From positions 1 to 14,201 of the forward strand of contig CANRHF010000034.1 in the NCBI GenBank assembly GCA_947630345.1: a stretch of 14,201 nt of DNA. The letters run 5' to 3'. Position 1 is the first letter of the stretch, and each line of letters begins with the position of its first letter. Of the stretch, positions 7,437-12,621 are shown piece by piece. Origin of the DNA: an uncultured Oscillospiraceae bacterium. Lineage in GTDB: Bacteria; Bacillota; Clostridia; Oscillospirales; Oscillospiraceae. The notes under the pieces were generated by a model that saw nothing but the letters and a program-made list of their open reading frames with translations, was not told the DNA's origin and made no database searches. A program made the translations under genes and the position numbers.

Positions 7437-7462
7437 CGACTGCCGGACGCCGAAAAATCAAC
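7423..7462 (+). repeat. Two 15-bp direct repeats, probable operators
   Basis: CGCTGAAAAATCAAC (7423-7437) and CGCCGAAAAATCAAC (7448-7462) match at 14 of 15 positions and start 25 bases apart. They sit in the divergent intergenic region between the Xre gene and the maturase gene, one covering the regulator's -35. Such placement suggests binding sites of the Xre protein. The function is inferred; the repeat is seen. Confidence 0.7.
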
Positions 7463-7512
7463 CGTCGCTCCACAGACTTGAAAAGCGGTTTCTTTCATGA
7501 TCCGAAGAGGCG

Positions 7513-7521
7513 TGATATAAT
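7513..7521 (+). promoter_or_regulatory. Extended -10 promoter of the maturase operon
   Basis: TGATATAAT gives a perfect extended -10 (TGnTATAAT). No good -35 is found 16-18 bases upstream, which fits an activator-dependent or repressor-controlled promoter. The start codon of the maturase lies 37 bases beyond. Confidence 0.6.
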
Positions 7522-7558
7522 ATCGTCACAACGCCGGACGCGGAAGGAGCAAAGAGAG

Positions 7559-8863
7559 ATGAAGCCGTCCTGTTACAATTTACTTACGCCAGAGGAAAGT
7601 GGCGGCGCGGTGATTTTCAACACGCGGTCGGGATGTATGGCCCAGCTGGACCAGCAGCATTACGCGGCGTTCCAAGCCTTTGAAGCGCGTGGGCAGGAAC
7701 CGGGGGACGAAGAATTTCGGAAGGAGCTTCTGGCCTGCGGGTTTTCCATCGAGGACGAAGAGAATGAACTGGAGGCCATTCGGCTGGAGCTTTTTCGGAA
7801 CCGGTTCTCCACCAGTACCCTTTCCCTCACCATCGCGCCTACGCAAGAGTGTAACTTCCGCTGCGTCTATTGCTACGAGAAGGACCAACTGCGCCGCCAA
7901 ATGATGGATCGGGAGACGCGGGACAAAATTTTGGAATATGTGAGCGGGATGATGGGACAGATCCGCCGCCTTCACATTGAATGGTATGGCGGGGAACCCC
8001 TGTTGGCGCGGAAAACCATTCAGGACCTCAGCGACGCGTTTCTTCGACTGTGTGAAGAGCGCCATGTGGCGTATTCCGCCGATATGATCACCAACGGCTC
8101 CCTGCTGGACGAGAAGGCCATCCAGCTGCTGAACGATTGTAAAGTGGGCCAGATACAGGTGACTCTGGACGGAAGCCGGGAATCCCATGACAGCCGGCGA
8201 AGACTGAAAGGCGGTGGCGGCAGCTTCGACCGCATTATGCACAACCTCCGGCTGTGCAAAGAGCGTTACCGGGGATCGATCGCTCTGCGGATGAACATAG
8301 ACCGAAATAACCTCGCCGAAATAGAGAAGGTCCAGTCCATTCTGAACGAGAATGGACTGGAAAGGACCGTTTTCCTCTATCTGGGACATGTGACGAACGA
8401 GAACGGGACTTGCGCCGACGGAAGCTGCCTGGACTCCTGTGAATTTGCCCAAGAGAAGCTGGAATTTCTTCTGGGGCAAAAGGACGGGGGCCAGCGGTTC
8501 CGGAATGGCGTCCCTCGGCCCATTTCCAACTGCTGCGGCGCGGATTATGAGATGGCTTGGGTGGTTGGCCCGGACGGGAAAATGTACCGCTGCCTTCAAG
8601 ACATTGGCATCCCGGACCGGGTGGTCGGTGATATCCACAGCCCGGACACGCTTTCCAATTCAGCGCTCTATTTTGCTTTCCTGCTTTACGATCCCACCCG
8701 GGACCCCGAGTGCGGCGGCTGTAAATTTCTCCCCTTGTGTATGGGCGGGCGATGCCCCCGGGCGCGAATCAACGGACATCGGGACTGCGAAATGATCACC
8801 GAAGAGGTCCGGGCCTACATGGCCCATCCGGAACAGTTCGCGGAATGTCCGGAAGCAATATAA
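7559..8863 (+). CDS. Radical SAM/SPASM peptide maturase
   Basis: Iron-sulfur enzyme that probably installs cross-links (for example Cys thioethers) in the small Cys-rich peptides encoded next to it; cytoplasmic. Residues 1-85 form a leader-contact-like N-terminal region of the type that opens SCIFF/ranthipeptide-class maturases. The radical SAM core has C98-x3-C102-x2-C105 (ECNFRCVYCYE) for the 4Fe-4S cluster that cleaves S-adenosylmethionine, and WYGGEPLL for SAM binding. The C-terminal SPASM region has C325/C326, GPDGKMYRC ending at C345, then C385-x2-C388-x5-C394-x4-C399 and C410, enough for two auxiliary clusters. A further Cys trio, C285, C290 and C294, lies between core and SPASM. Start: ATG at 7559 behind GGAAGGAGC; an upstream in-frame TTG at 7478 precedes the promoter and is rejected. 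434 residues. The exact subfamily and the bond formed are not decided. Confidence 0.92.
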   Translation: MKPSCYNLLTPEESGGAVIFNTRSGCMAQLDQQHYAAFQAFEARGQEPGDEEFRKELLACGFSIEDEENELEAIRLELFRNRFSTSTLSLTIAPTQECNFRCVYCYEKDQLRRQMMDRETRDKILEYVSGMMGQIRRLHIEWYGGEPLLARKTIQDLSDAFLRLCEERHVAYSADMITNGSLLDEKAIQLLNDCKVGQIQVTLDGSRESHDSRRRLKGGGGSFDRIMHNLRLCKERYRGSIALRMNIDRNNLAEIEKVQSILNENGLERTVFLYLGHVTNENGTCADGSCLDSCEFAQEKLEFLLGQKDGGQRFRNGVPRPISNCCGADYEMAWVVGPDGKMYRCLQDIGIPDRVVGDIHSPDTLSNSALYFAFLLYDPTRDPECGGCKFLPLCMGGRCPRARINGHRDCEMITEEVRAYMAHPEQFAECPEAI

Positions 8864-8882
8864 AAGAAAGTGGTGTGGCGTT

Positions 8883-9131
8883 ATGAAAATTCTCGTTCCG
8901 GCTTTGTCCGCCGTCTCCGACGACTGTGACTCCTTCGGCTGTGACTCCTTTTACTGTACCACCTTTCGGCGTAGTCCATATTGGCAAAATACGAAAAATC
9001 AAAGGCCGAAACGTGAAAAGAATGGGTTCAACTGCGGCCGGTTTCGATGCGAACAGGTCTCTATTCCCAAAGGGCATCTTCAAAAGAATGGATCGTCCGG
9101 CAATGAACCGTCTGGATCGATCTTAAAATAA
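8883..9131 (+). CDS. Putative Cys-rich RiPP precursor peptide A
   Basis: Predicted 82-residue peptide, 19 bases after the maturase stop, and the likely substrate of that enzyme. It begins MKILVPALSAVSDD and then has three tandem five-residue units C-D-S-F-G, C-D-S-F-Y and C-T-T-F-R (Cys 15, 20, 25), a basic and polar linker, and a second Cys pair in NCGRFRC (51 and 56) with the same C-x-x-F-x-C spacing. Its first five residues equal those of the 39-residue peptide encoded next. No GG or C39-type cleavage site is evident. The ribosome binding site is weak (GTGGTGTGG). Codon use weakens after about residue 30, and another frame stays open over the same bases, so the true C-terminus is uncertain. 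I match it to no named family. Confidence 0.65.
   Translation: MKILVPALSAVSDDCDSFGCDSFYCTTFRRSPYWQNTKNQRPKREKNGFNCGRFRCEQVSIPKGHLQKNGSSGNEPSGSILK
8925..8969 (+). repeat. Three tandem 15-bp units encoding CxxFx
   Basis: TGTGACTCCTTCGGC, TGTGACTCCTTTTAC and TGTACCACCTTTCGG follow one another without gaps in the peptide A frame. The first two share 11 leading bases exactly; the third is diverged but keeps Cys and Phe. This is a small in-gene expansion of a core motif. Confidence 0.75.
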
Positions 9132-9149
9132 AAGGAAGGAGAGAAAACC

Positions 9150-9269
9150 ATGAAGATTCTGGTGAAGGCGGTTAAAATGCCGGGTATCGGTCCCAACCGG
9201 TGTAGGTTTAGATGTGGTAATTTTAAGTGTCGAGAACGCACCTGCGAGAAGCTGGTGGTGCATTTGTAA
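9150..9269 (+). CDS. Putative Cys-rich RiPP precursor peptide B, 39 residues
   Basis: Small peptide gene with a very strong ribosome binding site (AAGGAAGGAG, 10 bases before the ATG). The product starts MKILVKAVKMPGIGPN and continues with C18-RFR-C22-GNFK-C27-RERT-C32, ending EKLVVHL. It shares the MKILV start with peptide A, and the C-x-N-F-x-C unit matches A's C-x-S-F-x-C; the bases around RFRC in B and NCGRFRC in A are also alike. It is strongly basic, with four Cys in a 15-residue core. Placed between maturase and exporter, with the best translation signal in the operon, it is the best candidate for the main product. No known family was recognised; leader and core boundary is unknown. 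Confidence 0.8.
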   Translation: MKILVKAVKMPGIGPNRCRFRCGNFKCRERTCEKLVVHL

Positions 9270-9277
9270 GCCCGCCC

Positions 9278-9311
9278 GTCCTATGGGCAAGGAGGTCTTT
9301 GCCCATAGGAC
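9278..9311 (+). promoter_or_regulatory. Long stem-loop between peptide B and exporter genes
   Basis: GTCCTATGGGCAA (9278-9290) and TTGCCCATAGGAC (9299-9311) form a perfect 13-bp stem with an 8-base loop GGAGGTCT. No T-run follows, only ATACTTTAAAAAAC. It begins nine bases after the peptide B stop. It may stabilise the peptide mRNA or partly terminate transcription so that less exporter than peptide is made. The loop displays a ribosome-binding-site-like GGAGG with no start codon at a usable distance. Confidence 0.7.
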
Positions 9312-9369
9312 ATACTTTAAAAAACATTTCACAAAAATGAAATCCTACAAATAGTAAAGGAGCTCTCAG

Positions 9370-11034
9370 ATGAAAGCACTGCTGACCATGTTCCGCTTTG
9401 TTTGGCCTTACTTTAAAAAGCTTAAGGCCATGTTTTATATCTACCTCATCACCGCCGCGCTTTTCATGCTGGTCAGCATGACGGCGCAAACCTATGTGAT
9501 CGGCCAGTTTTTGGATGGCCTCACAGGCGGTTCCATTACATATGACAAGATCTTTCTATATTCCGGAGCCTTTCTGGCGGTGGGCATATCCAATGTCCTG
9601 CTGTCCTATGCCACCAAGCTCCTTGCCCAACGGGTGGGCGTTCGGGGCTATACGGATCTGGCGCAGCAAATTTATCGGCGTCTTCAGAAGGCCTCGCCCC
9701 GGCATCTGGCCGGGAAAAACGTGGCGGAGCTGGTCAACAAGATCTATAACGACTCCGCCAATCTTGTTCTATATTATGTAAACCTAGGACTCCTAGGCCC
9801 AGGTTTTGCGCTGACCTTTGTGATGACGATGGGCTATATCTTTTATCTGGATGTTTGGTGCGGCCTGATCGCTTTTGCCATCGTCCCCATGATGATCCTT
9901 ATGAACAAGCTGATGGGCAAAAAGCTCACCGAGGTTTCGGCGAATAAGGCCAAGGCCAGAGACCGGTACGTCTCCTCTCTGGACGAGCAGCTGCGGCCGG
10001 TGCGGTCCATTCGGCTCAATTCCCTGTTTGAGATTATGAGCAAACGGTATATCCGTCAGGCGAAAAATCTGGAGACGTCTTATATCAATAATGAGAAGGT
10101 CTATTTTCCCTATACCATGCTCCGAAGCAATCTGCAGGCCATCATTACCATGACTCTCATGATCTATGCCGGCTTTTCCATTCTGGGGGGACGGATGACG
10201 ATCGGCCAGTTTGTCATCATCCAATCCTTTGTCTCTGTAGTGTCCGATTGTCTGTCCTATTTAATGAGCATCAATGAGGACGCCCATCAGCAGATGGCCC
10301 TTTACACCAGGCTGAAGGAGCTGACCGAGATCCCCGAAGAGGGGAACGGCGGCGAACTTCCCTCCCCGCTGGAACGGATTACCGTCGATGGGCTGGACTT
10401 CTCCTATCAGGAGGACGCCCCTGTGCTGGAAAACCTGTCCCAGCGCTTTGAGCGGGGGAAAATCTACTGCCTGGTGGGACGAAACGGGTCGGGCAAGTCC
10501 ACCCTGGCCGATGTCCTGCTGGGACTGTATGTGTCCGATGGGGACGGCGCGGTCAAATATAACGGTATTCCGCTCCAGAACATCGATCTTTACCGCATGC
10601 GCGCCGAAAGGATCGGGGTGAGCGAGCAGGAGCCCATCATGCTGAATGGCTCCATTGGCTTCAACATCACCTATCAGGAGGAGCGCAACGAAGACCTGGA
10701 GACCATTCAGGAGCTGTTAAAACTATTGGATTTCAAAAAAGGCGACCTGGACTGGCACGATCCGGAGGCCGTTCTCCAGCTGAACGCCGGGGAATTGTCC
10801 GGCGGCCAGAAGCAGAAGGTATCCGTCGTGAAAGCGCTCTACAAAAACCCGGAGCTGCTTTTGCTGGATGAGCCCACCTCCGCGCTGGATATGGAGAGCC
10901 GGAAAAGGCTGGCAGGCTATCTTAAAGATCACGCCCAGGGGCGGATCACCATTCTGGTATCCCATGACCAGGAGCTGATCGGGATTGCAGACCAGGTGGT
11001 GCGTATGGATAAGGAACCCGTGGCGGCGGAATAA
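9370..11034 (+). CDS. ABC exporter, fused membrane and ATPase domains
   Basis: Half-transporter expected to work as a homodimer, exporting the modified peptide or giving self-immunity. The first 320 or so residues form the membrane domain with several hydrophobic helices (clear ones near 15-40, 55-80, 135-175 and 250-280). The ATPase domain has Walker A GRNGSGKST (370-378), signature LSGGQ (476-480), Walker B with D500/E501 in LLLLDEPTS and H532 in VSHDQEL, so catalysis should be intact. At 554 residues there is no N-terminal C39 peptidase domain, so it cannot itself cut a leader. The ATG at 9370 follows AAAGGAG. It is the last gene of the peptide operon and a terminator begins eight bases after the stop. 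Confidence 0.92.
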   Translation: MKALLTMFRFVWPYFKKLKAMFYIYLITAALFMLVSMTAQTYVIGQFLDGLTGGSITYDKIFLYSGAFLAVGISNVLLSYATKLLAQRVGVRGYTDLAQQIYRRLQKASPRHLAGKNVAELVNKIYNDSANLVLYYVNLGLLGPGFALTFVMTMGYIFYLDVWCGLIAFAIVPMMILMNKLMGKKLTEVSANKAKARDRYVSSLDEQLRPVRSIRLNSLFEIMSKRYIRQAKNLETSYINNEKVYFPYTMLRSNLQAIITMTLMIYAGFSILGGRMTIGQFVIIQSFVSVVSDCLSYLMSINEDAHQQMALYTRLKELTEIPEEGNGGELPSPLERITVDGLDFSYQEDAPVLENLSQRFERGKIYCLVGRNGSGKSTLADVLLGLYVSDGDGAVKYNGIPLQNIDLYRMRAERIGVSEQEPIMLNGSIGFNITYQEERNEDLETIQELLKLLDFKKGDLDWHDPEAVLQLNAGELSGGQKQKVSVVKALYKNPELLLLDEPTSALDMESRKRLAGYLKDHAQGRITILVSHDQELIGIADQVVRMDKEPVAAE

Positions 11035-11039
11035 TCCAC

Positions 11040-11073
11040 AAAAAGTCCCGAAACCTGACGATTTCGGGACTTT
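11040..11073. terminator. Bidirectional terminator, peptide operon and convergent regulator
   Basis: AAAGTCCCGAAA (11042-11053) and TTTCGGGACTTT (11062-11073) make a perfect 12-bp stem with an 8-base loop. In the minus direction the GC part is followed by five Ts, in the plus direction by three. It lies between two convergent genes and probably serves both. Confidence 0.8.
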
Positions 11074-11120
11074 CAGTCTGTCAAGGACGACAAGCCTCCT
11101 GCTCCGAGCCGGCAAACATC

Positions 11121-12308
11121 TCAGGCGTCATCCATCGCGCACATCTGCTCATACTCCTCTCGGAGTATTGGCTCAATTTCCCTGAGCGGAATATCAAAAA
11201 AGGAAACATTCTCAAAATTGATGAAAGACTTTTCACCCCCGCTTTCCTCTAATTCTATGATTTTATTGGCCTGATCCTGGTCTGCGGCCATCATATAGAC
11301 AGAAAAAATAAGTTCGTCTAATCCGCTGATGTTGTTTGCGTCGAAGTCGTATTGTACGTATTTCTCAATATTCCGTCCGTCTGTGAAATGAATGATCGTC
11401 CTATACAACAAATGGAGCAGTGTATCCTCGTCCCAGTCAAGCTCTTTTATGACCTGCCGGGTGAGAGCCTGGAGCGCTGGCGAGACGTCCTGCCGCGCAT
11501 CTATCTGCTCGTCGCTGCATATTGGAAGGTCATAGAGCGCGTCGTATACCACCTGTGGAACATCCTCGTGATTGATCGGTGATGACCAGCTGTCTGAGCC
11601 TGGACTGTCACAGGCGTCATCAAGTAAGATCACTTCATTGATATTCTTCATGTTCAAAACAAGGACTCTATTGTTCATACATGGTATCACGATCACTTCG
11701 CTGTGAATGACTTTTTTCAGATCTGATCTTGCGGCGTTGGTGATCGGGTACCAAAAACAGTCGTCTCCGCCCTTGATGCGTATGCCCACGCTGCCCCAGT
11801 ACCCTGACATATACTCAGGCAAGTCGTACTTGTAGGCCATAAGGATTTCCTCTGGCATCATTACGGGCACAGGGAAGAACTCTTTGCCCTGGATTCCGGC
11901 TACACTCGTAGAAAGGCTGAGAGCGATATCCTTTATTTGCGCCGGCGTCGCCTCGTCCCCGGATTCTATTTTGGTGAGTTCCTGCTTTGATATCCCCGTT
12001 TCCTCGGCAACGAAATCAATATCCATGCGCAGTTTGTTCCTTAATCCGCGTATCCGGTTTAGCCTGTTGGGCCGGTCTCCCAGCAGGTCCTCAGCGGAGA
12101 GCCCCAGGTACGTCAGTATTTTTCCTATATGCTTCTCATAGTTCGTTTTGCTGGTCACTGTGCCGGAAAGGATCTTATCCAGCGTTGGTCTCGATATCCC
12201 GGCGCCCTGGCAAAGTCTGTATTTCGCCAGGGCGCGCTGTGTCATGATTTGCTCCAGCTTTGCCCCAATCACGCCCTGATTTAAAAATAGAGCTTCATTT
12301 TGGATCAT
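11121..12308 (-). CDS. Regulator with two N-terminal helix-turn-helix regions, C-terminal domain unknown
   Basis: Probable DNA-binding regulator of 395 residues. Two Xre-like regions stand in tandem: about 10-75 (KLEQIMTQRALAKYRL, GISRPTLDKILSGTVTS, ILTYLGLSAEDLLG) and about 80-135 (IRGLRNKLRMDIDFVA, TGISKQELTKIESGDE, IALSLSTSVAGI). The remainder, 140-395, is acidic and not recognised; it includes strand-rich parts (GSVGIRIKGGDDCFWYPIT; EVIVIPCMNNRVLVLNMK) that could be a ligand or protein-interaction domain. Start: ATG at 12308 behind CAGGAGGTGTGCGTT; a GTG at 12350 is in frame but lies upstream of the -10. The base composition is visibly more A/T-rich than rpsB or the two-component region, a hint of separate origin. 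Target unknown; self-regulation is plausible from the repeats over its promoter. Confidence 0.8.
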   Translation of the reverse strand: MIQNEALFLNQGVIGAKLEQIMTQRALAKYRLCQGAGISRPTLDKILSGTVTSKTNYEKHIGKILTYLGLSAEDLLGDRPNRLNRIRGLRNKLRMDIDFVAEETGISKQELTKIESGDEATPAQIKDIALSLSTSVAGIQGKEFFPVPVMMPEEILMAYKYDLPEYMSGYWGSVGIRIKGGDDCFWYPITNAARSDLKKVIHSEVIVIPCMNNRVLVLNMKNINEVILLDDACDSPGSDSWSSPINHEDVPQVVYDALYDLPICSDEQIDARQDVSPALQALTRQVIKELDWDEDTLLHLLYRTIIHFTDGRNIEKYVQYDFDANNISGLDELIFSVYMMAADQDQANKIIELEESGGEKSFINFENVSFFDIPLREIEPILREEYEQMCAMDDA

Positions 12309-12329
12309 AACGCACACCTCCTGTTGATA

Positions 12330-12358
12330 AATATAGCATACTTTGCCCACGATGTAAA
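12330..12358 (-). promoter_or_regulatory. Promoter of the tandem-HTH regulator
   Basis: On the minus strand TTTACA (12358-12353) and TATATT (12335-12330) lie 17 bases apart with an extended -10 TGC. The ribosome binding site AGGAGGTG follows within about ten bases of the expected transcript start. Confidence 0.7.
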
Positions 12359-12394
12359 TAATTTTTTTACTTTTTTACATTTAAATTTTTACAT
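12352..12394 (+). repeat. T-rich repeats over the regulator promoter
   Basis: TTTTTAC recurs at 12364-12370, 12372-12378 and 12386-12392, the last two extended to TTTTTACAT. ATGTAAA at 12352-12358 is the inverted partner of TTTACAT at 12374-12380. The cluster covers the -35 and upstream region of the tandem-HTH gene and may be its operator; plain A/T-richness is an alternative. Confidence 0.45.
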
Positions 12395-12562
12395 ACCGCC
12401 AATAGCATATCAGAGCGGTTGCTCCCAAATCGCCCAGGATGTATTATCCTCGGAATTTGAGTAATTCTTCATTACGTGGACGGCAACACTATTTGCGTCG
12501 AGGATGAGGCATCGTGCGAGACGGGGATAGCGGCCCCATTATCGGAACTCAGATAAAGCTTC
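12395..12562. other. Gene-poor gap, no clear feature
   Basis: Together with the flanking promoter and terminator this makes a gap of 313 bases between genes. I see one small inverted repeat (AGGAT / ATCCT near 12438-12450) and, on the minus strand, a short open frame ending at 12410 whose only ATG gives 20 residues without a ribosome binding site. Nothing here can be called with confidence; it may be remnant DNA. Confidence 0.4.
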
Positions 12563-12608
12563 AAAACGCGGAGCCGGCAGCAGACTAGAACTGCTGTCGG
12601 CTCCGCGT
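12563..12608 (-). terminator. Strong terminator of the minus-strand ABC gene
   Basis: An 18-bp stem (12566-12583 with 12591-12608) has one G-U pair and a 7-base loop. Read on the minus strand it begins ACGCGGAGCCGACAGCAG and ends in TTTT. It lies 13 bases past the stop codon of the ABC gene. Confidence 0.88.
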
Positions 12609-12621
12609 CTATGCGTCCGGT

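Noticed and set aside
7478..7558. Upstream TTG start extending the maturase by 27 residues
   Set aside because: It would begin upstream of the -10 element at 7516-7521 and has no ribosome binding site; the ATG at 7559 has both a good site and the typical N-terminus.
7580..8638. Minus-strand open frame opposite the maturase
   Set aside because: The plus-strand maturase has its cluster motifs, promoter and ribosome binding site; the antisense frame has none.
8796..9083. Minus-strand open frame with GVT repeats opposite peptide A
   Set aside because: The repeats are the reverse of the CxxFx-coding tandem units and there is no ribosome binding site or family match.
12410..12472. 20-residue minus-strand frame MKNYSNSEDNTSWAIWEQPL
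   Set aside because: It is Trp-bearing and lies between two regulators of interest, but has no ribosome binding site or promoter of its own. Kept only as a note.
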